In this document: piece by piece, positions 16,411 through 24,816 of the stretch
How the letters are laid out: the number at the start of each line of letters is the position of its first letter
Numbering within the stretch: position 1 is the stretch's first letter
Origin: Peribacillus simplex
Lineage (GTDB): Bacteria > Bacillota > Bacilli > Bacillales > DSM-1321
Length of the DNA: 64,000 nt
Direction of reading: 5' to 3'
NCBI RefSeq assembly: GCF_001542915.1
Contig: NZ_LNNH01000017.1
Span: 53,547-117,546, forward strand
The notes under the pieces: model-generated
Told to the model about the DNA's origin: nothing
Seen by the model: the letters and a program-made list of their open reading frames with translations, nothing else
The model's database searches: none
Translations under genes and position numbers: made by a program

Positions 16411-17684
16411 TTTTTTGCGTTTTCCTCTCCTTCTATGGAATGTATCGCCCTATAGCCGAGGAGAGCAAGAAGGTAGTAGCTGGCCCCCATACAAATGCTA
16501 AAATAAAGTATCGCCGTTTCAGCCGATTTCCCTAAAGTGAAAAGGAACACGACTCCAATACATAATAACAACAGCCGTGAAATCTCCCATACAAGCTGAG
16601 TCTTTTGTTTATTGACTAAAAACAAGATTTGCGAAACTGGCATAATGTTCACTTGAGCTAACAACATAATTGACAACAACCTCACATATTGTCCAGAAAC
16701 ACGCCATTCTTCTCCAAAAACAAAACTAAAGAGACCGGGTGCCATCACTGCTAAAAGTGCCATTGAGGGCAAACCGACCATCGCCGTTTTAGTAATGATG
16801 CTCTTATACAAATGCAAAACCCTTCCTGGTTCATTTGGAATGCTTTTTGACACTTCGGCATAGAATACTGTCGAAATACTCGCTCCCAGTAAACTGATGG
16901 GTAAACCGACCGTTTTTATAGCCATGGAAAAATGGCCTGTCACGTCAGGTCCGTATAAACGCATCAATAACAAAATGATGATTTGCAGAGATAAAGAACT
17001 TAAGAGAGTTGACCATGTGGAGTATTTGGCGAATTTCTCATATTTTTTAAGCAAATAACGCATTCTTCTAAAATCCACTTTCGGCCAATGCATCTTTTCC
17101 AAGAATAATCTCCATATATACGCAAGGGAAATTCCGCGTCCAATCATATCTCCCGCGATTAAACCGATGCCTGGCGTCACATGATTAATGGAAATAAGTG
17201 AGAACTGACTGATCACATTACTAATCGATTGAAGCAGTTTAGAATGGGTTAACCCTTTAAACTTATCTTCCTTTAACAGCCAGTAAGTCATCACCTGATA
17301 GACCCCTGCAAAAAACAGCCCAAATGAAAGCAAAAGGTCATTCATGATCGAATTTTCTATACCATATAAGCGAAATAGCGATAGATCAAGGAAGCCTAAA
17401 CCTAGATTGAAGATACAAACGATGGCAATCGTAAACATGCTCATGTACATTAAATGAACCGTATTCTTATGGTTTTTTTCTAAAGGAATCGCCTTCTCCA
17501 AACAAAGAGAGGCAAATGACATGAGAATGGCCAAAAGGGATGAATAGGTTGCAAACACCCCAAAATCTGCTGGTTTATATATTCTTGTTAATATGGGCGA
17601 ACTTGCAACGATGATCAGCTGTGCAAGGGAATTCCCCGTTAATAATACAAGTAACTTATTCATGAATTCATTTTTAATTTTCAT
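16407..17684 (-). CDS. Wzx-like polysaccharide repeat-unit flippase (MATE/MOP superfamily)
   Basis: A 425-residue membrane protein with about 12 hydrophobic segments and the typical N-terminus of oligosaccharide flippases (LTGNSLAQLIIVASSPILTR, then YKPADFGVFATYSSLLAIL, about 17-55). It would move the undecaprenyl-linked repeat unit from the cytoplasmic to the outer leaflet for polymerisation by the next gene product. The ATG at 17684 has only a weak binding site, and a 53-bp gap separates it from the WbqC gene. Together with Wzy it shows that the operon uses the Wzx/Wzy pathway. Confidence 0.82.
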   Translation of the reverse strand: MKIKNEFMNKLLVLLTGNSLAQLIIVASSPILTRIYKPADFGVFATYSSLLAILMSFASLCLEKAIPLEKNHKNTVHLMYMSMFTIAIVCIFNLGLGFLDLSLFRLYGIENSIMNDLLLSFGLFFAGVYQVMTYWLLKEDKFKGLTHSKLLQSISNVISQFSLISINHVTPGIGLIAGDMIGRGISLAYIWRLFLEKMHWPKVDFRRMRYLLKKYEKFAKYSTWSTLLSSLSLQIIILLLMRLYGPDVTGHFSMAIKTVGLPISLLGASISTVFYAEVSKSIPNEPGRVLHLYKSIITKTAMVGLPSMALLAVMAPGLFSFVFGEEWRVSGQYVRLLSIMLLAQVNIMPVSQILFLVNKQKTQLVWEISRLLLLCIGVVFLFTLGKSAETAILYFSICMGASYYLLALLGYRAIHSIEGEENAKK

Positions 17685-17737
17685 ATTCTCATATCACGCC
17701 ACATCTCTAGTTTATAGACTTGGATACCTTGTTCAGA

Positions 17738-18451
17738 TCAGCTTGGTTTCCCTTTCGTTAACGTTTCTTTTATTTCATCGCCCGGATGGTACATCATCCA
17801 GTCAAGGATCGATAAATTTTGTATACACTCTTTCCCATTTCTGGTCTCATATACGGGATGACTGAAGTTTTGATAGATGACTTCGATACCTTTTGCTTGA
17901 AATAGCTCCTCGTCAAGATAAGCTCTACCGCTTTTTCCGCTCAAATAGCATGTACCTCCAGTTTGCTGAAGTAAGCTGACCAATCTCTCGGTTTTCCCGG
18001 CGGTTGTATCAAAATCAGTGGAAAGGTGCGTTTCACCTTCATAAGTTAAATACTGTAAAATCAACTCTAGTAACTGAACGTTTAAATCGACCAGCATAGC
18101 GTGTTCTTTTTGATAGGCTTCCTCCAACAGCGGGAAAAAATCGTGGAAGTACGGAGCCTTTTTATAAACGTCCGAAATTTGCTGCAAGTGATTCCTTTGC
18201 CATTTTTGGTTGGGCGGATGGTAGCTAATTAGCTTTTCATGTAACATGTCAGGCTTCTTTTGAATGGGCACCGTTAACCTGGACCCTTTACCATCGGCAC
18301 CTTGTATATACGTTTTATTTTGAAAATTACTTGCGGAGTATTTCACATCTATCAAATAGATGAAAACATCCGATTGGAATATCTTATGGATCAATCCGAT
18401 CCAGGGCAGGAAATTGGGCTGGTGAATGGTGACGATCTTCTTTTTTTCCAC
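17738..18451 (-). CDS. WbqC family protein
   Basis: A 237-residue soluble protein with the WbqC family opening IHQPNFLPWIGLIHKI (about residues 8-23) and the conserved KTYIQGADGKGSRLTVPI segment near 45-62. WbqC-like proteins occur in O-antigen and other polysaccharide clusters, often beside PIG-L deacetylases and aminotransferases as here. Their reaction is poorly established; modification of an amino group of a sugar is one suggestion. The start is GTG immediately after the PIG-L stop codon, with AGAGG 8 nt before it. Confidence 0.8.
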   Translation of the reverse strand: MEKKKIVTIHQPNFLPWIGLIHKIFQSDVFIYLIDVKYSASNFQNKTYIQGADGKGSRLTVPIQKKPDMLHEKLISYHPPNQKWQRNHLQQISDVYKKAPYFHDFFPLLEEAYQKEHAMLVDLNVQLLELILQYLTYEGETHLSTDFDTTAGKTERLVSLLQQTGGTCYLSGKSGRAYLDEELFQAKGIEVIYQNFSHPVYETRNGKECIQNLSILDWMMYHPGDEIKETLTKGKPS

Positions 18452-19081
18452 CTATAAAACCTCTTTTGAAAAGATTAATAGGAAGGTCTCCGCGTATTTA
18501 CTATTCACTTGGGACCCCCTCCAACTGCCGATATGCTCCGCATTCACTAAATAATGCCCCATATAACCGGTAAGCTGTGATTGGAATATGGTGATCATAC
18601 GTTTTTTATCTTCCATGAATTCCGTAATATCACTATAAATATTCGGGTGAAATTGATTGGCAGCGATGTTATTATTCTGGTTGATTTGTTCGAATTCATA
18701 TATGGTGAATTGTTTTTTCCTGAAACAGCTTCTTACCACCTTTGAAAGCTTTTGATGATCTTGATGACTGTCCTTCATCCAATGTGTGTATACTTCGTCT
18801 GGATCCACCTTTTCGATGATATCGTCGAGTTCTTTTATTAATTTATGAAGAGGGATATCTTCAACGTTATTACCCTCGCAATGCTCGGAAAACCGTACCT
18901 CATAACCGAATTCCCTTGCTGACAGTATTGCCTCTTGTTTCCTTACCTCGATATTCGAGGGGATGGAAAATATCATGTTGATAATGTGATGTCCTTGGTT
19001 CAACAGCTTACGAATGGTGCCTCCCATACTAATTTCCGCATCATCCGGGTGTGCTGTTACTAGCAATATTTTTTTCATCAT
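18452..19081 (-). CDS. PIG-L family N-deacetylase
   Basis: A 209-residue zinc-dependent deacetylase of the PIG-L/LmbE family. The metal motif AHPDDAE is at residues 10-16, and the second His cluster THWMKDSHQDHQ is near 110. Such enzymes remove N-acetyl groups from GlcNAc-type sugars or related substrates. In this operon it probably frees the amine of a nucleotide or lipid-linked amino sugar before another acyl group is added, perhaps with the WbqC protein. The tandem ATG at 19081 overlaps the upstream stop and follows GGAGGAAC. Confidence 0.85.
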   Translation of the reverse strand: MMKKILLVTAHPDDAEISMGGTIRKLLNQGHHIINMIFSIPSNIEVRKQEAILSAREFGYEVRFSEHCEGNNVEDIPLHKLIKELDDIIEKVDPDEVYTHWMKDSHQDHQKLSKVVRSCFRKKQFTIYEFEQINQNNNIAANQFHPNIYSDITEFMEDKKRMITIFQSQLTGYMGHYLVNAEHIGSWRGSQVNSKYAETFLLIFSKEVL

Positions 19082-20055
19082 GTTCCTCCATTTAAAGCTT
19101 GTTCAATAATGGATATCGCTTGAAGCGTCATCTTCTTTTTTTCCATGTAGGCGGCTACATTTTTCATTAAAATGAATTCCGAAAATTGATTCATTTCATA
19201 AAGCAAACTATTATCACTGATGGGCTCACTTATCGTTTCTTCCATGTCATTAGTGATACTGCGATAACTTATCGTGCGGATATCGTACAACGAGTGAAAA
19301 CGCAAGGTTCCGTTCTCTCCATAAATTTCCGATATTGTATCATTCGTTAAGTTAATTTTTGAAATCAACATCGTTATTTTAAAATCTTCATATTCAAAAA
19401 TGCACGTACCGCCTAAATCGATATTTTTTACGATCGGCTGTTTAAAATAATAACTTTTAACGGGAACACCAAATAATTGGATTGCCGCATAAATAGGGTA
19501 AATTCCAATTGTCCTCAATGTCCCGCCACCATGATTTTCATCAAAAAGTGGAGCTCTCTCTCCCTTTAATAAGGCCGAATACTGCTTGGAGTAGTTTTGG
19601 TATTTTAGGGTTGCTCCATGGATTTTCCCTAACTTTTCAATAGCATTCTTTACAATTTGAAAGTTGGGTTCATAAATCGTTCTTACTGCCTCAAACACAA
19701 AAACATTTTGTTTTTCTGCAGCATCGAAAACCCGATTGGCCTGATCGGTCGTCATGAATGCCGTCTTCTCCACGATGACGTTCTTTCCATGCCCAATGGC
19801 TGCCAGCGCATGATCATAATGGCAAGCATTTGGAGTGGCTATGTAAACCGTATCCAACTCATCATCTTCAAACACTTCATTCAGGGACCCATAAACTTTA
19901 GCAATTCCTTTTCCTTTTGCAAGCTCCTTGGCAAAATGAACTCTCCTCCCCCATATTCCCGTCAACTCTCCATTTGAACTTTCATTAATGGCATCGATCA
20001 TGGCACAGCTTATTGAACCTGACCCTACCACCCCAATCCTATTTTTAACCGCCAT
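19078..20055 (-). CDS. Gfo/Idh/MocA family sugar oxidoreductase
   Basis: A 325-residue NAD(P)-dependent dehydrogenase. The N-terminal Rossmann motif is GVVGSGSISCAM (about residues 8-19) and the family EKT motif is GKNVIVEKTAF (about 93-103). The C-terminal part has the Gfo/Idh/MocA substrate domain. In polysaccharide loci such enzymes oxidise a nucleotide sugar at C3 or a related carbon to make a keto sugar for a DegT aminotransferase, and the upstream gene is exactly such an aminotransferase (genes overlap by 11 bp). The exact substrate is not readable. Confidence 0.85.
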   Translation of the reverse strand: MAVKNRIGVVGSGSISCAMIDAINESSNGELTGIWGRRVHFAKELAKGKGIAKVYGSLNEVFEDDELDTVYIATPNACHYDHALAAIGHGKNVIVEKTAFMTTDQANRVFDAAEKQNVFVFEAVRTIYEPNFQIVKNAIEKLGKIHGATLKYQNYSKQYSALLKGERAPLFDENHGGGTLRTIGIYPIYAAIQLFGVPVKSYYFKQPIVKNIDLGGTCIFEYEDFKITMLISKINLTNDTISEIYGENGTLRFHSLYDIRTISYRSITNDMEETISEPISDNSLLYEMNQFSEFILMKNVAAYMEKKKMTLQAISIIEQALNGGT

Positions 20056-21169
20056 GTTCCACTGCCTGTTTACATTTCGCTACAATGTATTTCAGATCCC
20101 CATCTGACAAATCCAAGTGGCATGGCAACGTGAAATGAGATTCACGAAATCTATCGGCATTCGGGAGAGATGCCTGCGGATATTCTTCTAGCAAGGTGGG
20201 CTGTAAATGTAATGGGGTCCCATAACAATGCCCTGTGCTTATATGACACGCGTTTAAATGCTTTTTAAATGTTTCGCATTGCTCTTTGCTTTTGCACATG
20301 ACGATGATTTTATAAAATGAAGATGTAGCGTTGTCAGATGAAACTTGGAAGTAAAGACCGTGTTCACCGAAAACCTCTTTCAAATGTTCTTGATAGAAAC
20401 TAAAGATTTCCTGCCTGACCTGGATCATCCCAAAAGCTTCCTGAACTTGCAGATAACCAAGCAATGCATTGAATTCACTAAGAAGCAGGTCACCTGATAA
20501 CACTTGATTGACTGCACCATTTTCATTCCCATGATGCCTTGATAGCTCACAGTATTTAATTAAATCTATATCATCCGATGTAATGACACCGCCTGTCGCA
20601 CTGGTTACAATTTTAGTGGGATACATGGAAAACACCCCGGCATATCCAATCGCACCAGCCTTGTATCCATTCACGGTCGCCCCAAAAGCATGTGAAGCAT
20701 CTTCGATCAGATAAAGATCATTCTCATCACAAAATGCTTTAATCTCAAAGATGTTATCAGGGATTCGTCCGGCAATATACGTAATCAGGACAACTTTTGT
20801 GCTAGGAGTCACGGCGTTCTTCAGGCTAGTTAAATCCATATTGAAATCCTCTAAATTAATGTCACAAAGAACGACCCTTCCTTTCGCATTTTTCACCGCA
20901 TATACTGGAGAAATGAATGTATTGCTCGGCATGATCACTTCTTTGCCTTCAACATCCAGATGCTTTAAAATAATTTCAATGGCTGCCGTTGCACTGGAAA
21001 TTGCGACAGCATACTTAGAATCACTGTATTGTCTGACACTTTCTTCGAATTTCCGAGTATACTCACCTAAAATCAACCTGCCAGAATCCAAAATTCGCTC
21101 AACGTTCGTAAGATATTCCCGTTTTACCCAATCTGTTATCACTGGCTTTGTATTTACGATAGTCTCCAT
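20045..21169 (-). CDS. DegT/DnrJ/EryC1/StrS sugar aminotransferase (PLP)
   Basis: A 374-residue PLP-dependent aminotransferase. The Asp/His pair of the cofactor site is EDASHAFGAT (about 165) and the Schiff-base lysine lies in MYPTKIVTSATGG (about 190). These enzymes transfer an amino group from glutamate to a keto nucleotide sugar. The neighbour encodes a Gfo/Idh dehydrogenase that can supply the keto sugar. The frame opens 12 codons earlier, but the ATG at 21167-21169 (METIVNTKP) is directly preceded by AAGGAGGGTGTTCC and is the credible start. The product is probably an amino sugar of the surface polysaccharide. Confidence 0.85.
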   Translation of the reverse strand: METIVNTKPVITDWVKREYLTNVERILDSGRLILGEYTRKFEESVRQYSDSKYAVAISSATAAIEIILKHLDVEGKEVIMPSNTFISPVYAVKNAKGRVVLCDINLEDFNMDLTSLKNAVTPSTKVVLITYIAGRIPDNIFEIKAFCDENDLYLIEDASHAFGATVNGYKAGAIGYAGVFSMYPTKIVTSATGGVITSDDIDLIKYCELSRHHGNENGAVNQVLSGDLLLSEFNALLGYLQVQEAFGMIQVRQEIFSFYQEHLKEVFGEHGLYFQVSSDNATSSFYKIIVMCKSKEQCETFKKHLNACHISTGHCYGTPLHLQPTLLEEYPQASLPNADRFRESHFTLPCHLDLSDGDLKYIVAKCKQAVEHGG

Positions 21170-21234
21170 GGAACACCCTCCTTTTTCCAAAATTCGATCT
21201 TTCAATGGACGTTAGTGAAAGCAGACAAATATAT

Positions 21235-22407
21235 TCAATGATTAGGATCAACCAATTCCGACAGTGTTCTCTCCAGTTTCGCAATCAATCTGGTTTTCTC
21301 ATAATTCAGGGCTAGACGCTCTATATTCCCTTGTATTTTCAGATACATCCGTTTGTCACTTTTCATTGATTTTACATACTCTATCATCTTTGATTTTTCA
21401 CTATATTCAAAACCATGACCAGCTTCATATTTTGTCATGACCTCATGCTGCCAGCCTTTATAGTTTATTAATGTTGGTTTTCCGGCTGCCCAAAAATCAA
21501 AAAGTTTATTTTGACTGTTCCTATTCAATATTTCATGATCACGTACAAAACACAGACCTATATGAGATACGGCCATTAATAAGTACGCTTCTTGTTTAGA
21601 TACCTGATCCAAGAAAATGACGTTGTTTAATTTTTTGCTCTCCTTCACTTGAATCAAGCGTTCTTTTTCCTTTCCATCCCCTACAATTAGATAGACAATA
21701 TCGGGGTCATCGGTCTCTTCGGCAAGCTGTAAAATATAATCGATATGATTGATGAATCCTAATGTACCTGCATATAAGCAAATGAACTTCTCCTTCAAAC
21801 CTAACTTAGCCAATGCTCCTTCTTTATCTTCGGAACAAATTCGAGAAAAATAGTTTATATCCGCAAAGTTAGTGATTGTAGCAATTTTTTCCCATTTGAC
21901 CCCTTTACTCAATAAATCTTCTTTCATGCCCGGCGAAAGCACGATGATTTTATCGGCAGCAGAGTAAATCATGCTTTCCAACGCAAATAAAATCTTCTTC
22001 AGCCCTTTGTTTTTTATGATCCCCATCTCGATGGGTATATCTGGCCATAAATCCCTTACTTCAAAAACAAATTTGCAGCGTTTCACCTTTGCAAGCAGCA
22101 TCCCTATCAATCCGATTGTCAAAGGAGTGGACGATGCGAAAACGACATCCACTTCCTTTTCCTTCAGCCCAATAAAAAAACTCTTGTACATATAATGAAT
22201 AAAGGAAAGTATTCTTTTCCCATACCCATATTCTTGTTTATATTTGGTTTTGGTTGTTTTGATCTTTATTCCCGCACAAGAATCTGTGTCATTTCCGGTA
22301 ATAATGGTGACTTTATTATTTTTGGATACCATATATTTGGCAATTTCATATGATCGAGTACTGCCTTTATCAGTATTGAAATATTGATGCAAATAAAGAA
22401 TTTTCAC
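21235..22407 (-). CDS. WbuB-like glycosyltransferase family 4, first gene of the operon
   Basis: A 390-residue GT-B glycosyltransferase. The N-terminal signature MKILYLHQYFNTDKGSTRSY and VDVVFASSTPLTIGLIGML match WbuB/WcaI-type enzymes. The donor domain has KFICLYAGTLGFINHIDYI (about 205-225) and NKLFDFWAAGKPTLIN (about 300). WbuB homologues often add an N-acetyl-fucosamine-type sugar, but this is not determined here. The start is GTG at 22407 with AGGAGGTGG 5 nt upstream. A 200-bp leader precedes it, making it the probable first gene of the nine-gene unit. Confidence 0.85.
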   Translation of the reverse strand: MKILYLHQYFNTDKGSTRSYEIAKYMVSKNNKVTIITGNDTDSCAGIKIKTTKTKYKQEYGYGKRILSFIHYMYKSFFIGLKEKEVDVVFASSTPLTIGLIGMLLAKVKRCKFVFEVRDLWPDIPIEMGIIKNKGLKKILFALESMIYSAADKIIVLSPGMKEDLLSKGVKWEKIATITNFADINYFSRICSEDKEGALAKLGLKEKFICLYAGTLGFINHIDYILQLAEETDDPDIVYLIVGDGKEKERLIQVKESKKLNNVIFLDQVSKQEAYLLMAVSHIGLCFVRDHEILNRNSQNKLFDFWAAGKPTLINYKGWQHEVMTKYEAGHGFEYSEKSKMIEYVKSMKSDKRMYLKIQGNIERLALNYEKTRLIAKLERTLSELVDPNH

Positions 22408-22593
22408 TTATCCACCTCCTCTATAGCTATATTTCGTCATCATCCATTCTCAGATAATAAATTTACCATTTAAACCAGTGGGGGCACGTCCCTTTTTTAG
22501 CATGGAGCGTTTCAATTTTGAATCCCTCTAAAAGGAAGTAGTTCCATCGCTACTTCTTAAGCCACTATGATGACCGAATAAGAACCCTTCGAT
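22408..22593 (-). other. Leader region of the polysaccharide operon
   Basis: About 190 bp upstream of the first operon gene. On the minus strand it contains the hairpin GAAGTAG-N8-CTACTTC followed by CTTTT (about 22518-22545), a possible attenuator. I found no convincing -35/-10 pair and no known antiterminator element. The remaining sequence to yhfK (22594-22720) holds only the yhfK terminator. Confidence 0.35.
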
Positions 22594-22631
22594 AATAAAA
22601 AAACCTGCATGGACGAATTCCATGCAGGTTT
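22594..22631 (-). terminator. Terminator of yhfK
   Basis: AAACCTGCATGGA (22601-22613) and TCCATGCAGGTTT (22619-22631) form a 13-bp stem. On the minus strand a T-run follows (22594-22603). Confidence 0.85.
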
Positions 22632-22720
22632 AAGAAATATATTATATTGTCAACAGCCTGATATGTGGAAGCTGCTTTTCAGTGATATCATTCAACTGAG
22701 AGATGCTGCCACTTTTCCCC

Positions 22721-23365
22721 TTAAATTCCCCTCAATGCATCCGAGATCGCCGTATCCCCGGCGACCAAGTCAAAGGAACGCTTGTAGGTATTTTCTTCAG
22801 TCAATGCTGCCACAATTGTCCGGGCGACATCTTCCCGTGAAATCGACCCACGTTCCACCCCTTCAGCTGCGGTCACTTTGCCCGTTCCCGGTTCGTTCAC
22901 AAGTCCGCCCGGCCGAATGATCGTATACACTAAATCGCTTTGCAGCAGGGCTCGATCCGCATAATGCTTGGCGACATAATACGGTTTGATGGCATCATTC
23001 CAGTTATCCCGATTATTCGCTTGAAAAGCACTTACCATGATGAATCGCTTGATGCCCAAATTCTCTGCAGCCTCAATCGTTTTAACGGCACCATCCAGAT
23101 CGATCAGCAGCGTTTGATCTGCCCCCGTGCTTCCCCCGGATCCAGCTGTAAAGACGATAACATCACAGCCTTTAGCCGCATTTGCAATCTCTTCCACCGA
23201 CCCGGTCAAACTGACCACCACGGATTCGATTCCACTTTTCTCAAAGTACTTCCTCTGTTCTTCCTTCCGGATCATTGCCCGTACACGATGCTCCCTGCTT
23301 TCATTCAACAGGTCCACCAAGTGTTTACCGATCTGCCCATTTGCCCCAACTACGAATACTTTCAT
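22721..23365 (-). CDS. yhfK: NAD(P)-binding atypical SDR, YhfK-like
   Basis: A 214-residue single-domain atypical short-chain dehydrogenase/NmrA-type protein. The dinucleotide motif is GANGQIGKHL (about residues 7-16). Further matches to B. subtilis YhfK are FTAGSGGSTGADQTLL (about 72-87) and the active-site-like YYVAKHYAD (about 126). YhfK-type proteins are NAD(P)H-binding enzymes of unknown substrate. The ATG at 23365 has GGGGGCTGACTTTA upstream. It is monocistronic. Confidence 0.85.
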   Translation of the reverse strand: MKVFVVGANGQIGKHLVDLLNESREHRVRAMIRKEEQRKYFEKSGIESVVVSLTGSVEEIANAAKGCDVIVFTAGSGGSTGADQTLLIDLDGAVKTIEAAENLGIKRFIMVSAFQANNRDNWNDAIKPYYVAKHYADRALLQSDLVYTIIRPGGLVNEPGTGKVTAAEGVERGSISREDVARTIVAALTEENTYKRSFDLVAGDTAISDALRGI

Positions 23366-23465
23366 TAAAGTCAGCCCCCATAATGGTTAGTTTGGTTTCC
23401 GTACAAATTATTTCATGGACGAAGCTCATTATCAAACAATCAGCCCGTTACACAATGGAAAAAGT

Positions 23466-23494
23466 TTGGCAATCCACCTTATCTATCTTATAAT
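23466..23494 (+). promoter_or_regulatory. Strong sigma-A promoter before the leader ORF/CD3324 unit
   Basis: TTGGCA (23466-23471) and TATAAT (23489-23494) are separated by exactly 17 bp. Transcription would start near 23501, 26 bp before the small ORF at 23527. Confidence 0.75.
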
Positions 23495-23526
23495 AATGAC
23501 AATAAAACAACGGGGAGGTGTAAAGA

Positions 23527-23619
23527 TTGGCAATACGTACCTTAATGCCACCTTCTGCAACGTCTCATGCAAAGCCTAGTATTGGAGGCGATACTTTGCA
23601 TGGGGTTCAATCATTTTAA
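23527..23619 (+). CDS. Candidate 30-codon leader peptide
   Basis: A TTG codon at 23527, preceded by GGGGAGGTG at 6-nt spacing, opens a 30-residue frame (start MAIRTLMPPSATSHAK, end GVQSF) closed by TAA at 23617-23619. It lies directly downstream of a strong promoter and 80 bp before the next gene. It contains one arm of two mutually exclusive RNA hairpins that reach the next gene's binding site. This arrangement recalls leader peptides that control a downstream gene by ribosome stalling. There is no homology I recognise, and it could equally be an untranslated leader. Confidence 0.45.
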   Translation: MAIRTLMPPSATSHAKPSIGGDTLHGVQSF

Positions 23620-23690
23620 ACTAATCGCCCAACAATCATTTCCGATATTTGGCTTTGCACCTTATTTCATTCTTAAAAAAGAATAAGGGG
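23568..23690 (+). promoter_or_regulatory. Possible attenuator with sequestered ribosome binding site
   Basis: TGCAAAGCC (23568-23576) can pair with CTTTGCA (23594-23600) inside the small ORF. Alternatively it pairs over nine bases with GGCTTTGCA (23651-23659) after it. Immediately next, CCTTATT (23660-23666) pairs with AATAAGG (23682-23688), which covers the AAGGGG binding site (23685-23690) of the CD3324-type gene. Alternative pairings of this kind are typical of translation attenuation. No folding energies were computed. Confidence 0.4.
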
Positions 23691-23699
23691 CTGGCAGAA

Positions 23700-23963
23700 A
23701 TGAAATATGTAAAAGCAACGGCCGTTTTGCCTGAAAGGCTAATTGTTGAAATTCAAAAGTACGTACAAGGTGAAACCCTATATATTCCCAAACCCGAAAA
23801 GACCCATCGCAAATGGGGAACGTGCTCGGGATCAAGGGAACTGATCGATGACCGAAATGCTGCCATTAGATCTGCATATAAAACCGGCCGTACCATCCTT
23901 GAATTGGCCGAAGAACATTTTCTCTCCATGGAGACCATCAAGAAAATCGTGTATTCCAAATAA
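23700..23963 (+). CDS. CD3324 family small DNA-binding-like protein
   Basis: An 87-residue basic protein beginning MKYVKATAVLPERLIVEIQK. Conserved family features are YVQGETLYIPKPE, WGTCSGSRELIDDRNAAIRS and a C-terminal helix-turn-helix-like stretch (ILELAEEHFLSMETIKKIVY). I recall these as the CD3324 family found across Firmicutes, with no defined function. The HTH-like end suggests DNA binding. The frame extends to 23649, but the ATG at 23700 with AAGGGG nine bases upstream is the natural start. Confidence 0.78.
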   Translation: MKYVKATAVLPERLIVEIQKYVQGETLYIPKPEKTHRKWGTCSGSRELIDDRNAAIRSAYKTGRTILELAEEHFLSMETIKKIVYSK

Positions 23964-23975
23964 GGTCACAAGCTA

Positions 23976-24004
23976 GCACTGATGATGATATCAGTGCTTT
24001 TCAT
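23976..24004 (+). terminator. Terminator of the CD3324-type gene
   Basis: AGCACTGAT (23976-23984) and ATCAGTGCT (23991-23999) with a 6-nt loop are followed by TTTT. Confidence 0.75.
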
Positions 24005-24103
24005 ATGTCGAGAATATTTCTTAGCCATTCTCCCCCTTTTCATGCGGATGCGATTTCTGTAAAGTAATAGCAACGGAATCATCAGAAACAGGAGAGTGAG
24101 ACA

Positions 24104-24739
24104 ATGGAACCTTTTATCAGAAGCGAGCAATATAACTTCATTAAATTACAAACACAGATTCTCATCAATGGGCACGCGACTGCAAACGATAGAGATGTGA
24201 TCAATACTCTGAAAACTGTTTCAAAAGAACGTGTATTACAGTTGTTCAGCGACATAACTGAAGAGCAAAATCAGCTTTTGGCCCCCGTTGAGACCATTAA
24301 AGACCCCGCACAGGCGGAGGACTATCTCTTACAAATCAAGCCGTATGTCATTCCCTTTAAAGAAGTTACCGAAAAAACGGTGAAGAAACTATTTCCAAAA
24401 GCAAAGAAGCTAAAAGCCCCCTTGCTGGAGAATATCGACTTAAGGGAGCTGTCATACTTGGGCTGGGATGATGGCGGCTCCGGTAAGAAATTCATCATTG
24501 TCCCTCATCATGATACTTTCACCGGTCTGCACGGTACGATCAAACCGGCCAACAAGAAAGGGATTTGTGCCATCTGCAGCCGTTTTGAGGAAATAGGGAT
24601 GTTCATGTCCGAAACAAAAGGAACGATCCAGGGAACATTCATTAAAAAAGGCAACTACATTTGCCTCGATAGCATGAAGTGCAACCAAAACATAACCACC
24701 TTAGATAAAATGAACGATCTCATCGCCCGGCTGAAATAA
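24104..24739 (+). CDS. FusB/FusC-type EF-G-binding protein
   Basis: A 211-residue two-domain protein. The N-terminal helical domain (about 1-85) precedes a C-terminal treble-clef zinc finger with paired cysteines in KGICAICSRF (about 150-158) and NYICLDSMKCNQN (about 182-194). FusB/FusC bind elongation factor G on the ribosome and release it from fusidic-acid-stalled complexes. Chromosomal homologues occur in many Bacillaceae and Listeria. Whether this one confers fusidic acid resistance cannot be told. The ATG at 24104 follows AGGAGAGTGAGACA. It is monocistronic with a terminator. Confidence 0.85.
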   Translation: MEPFIRSEQYNFIKLQTQILINGHATANDRDVINTLKTVSKERVLQLFSDITEEQNQLLAPVETIKDPAQAEDYLLQIKPYVIPFKEVTEKTVKKLFPKAKKLKAPLLENIDLRELSYLGWDDGGSGKKFIIVPHHDTFTGLHGTIKPANKKGICAICSRFEEIGMFMSETKGTIQGTFIKKGNYICLDSMKCNQNITTLDKMNDLIARLK

Positions 24740-24746
24740 GACAAAA

Positions 24747-24780
24747 AAAGCAATCCTTCGGCAATGGAAGGATTGCTTTC
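24747..24780 (+). terminator. Terminator of the FusB-type gene
   Basis: AAAGCAATCCTTC and GAAGGATTGCTTT form a 13-bp stem with loop GGCAATG. The A-rich left flank means it could also act on the minus strand for the convergent pirin gene. Confidence 0.85.
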
Positions 24781-24816
24781 TGTGCTTAAAGTTGTGGCCC
24801 CAGGCGCCGTGAATCC

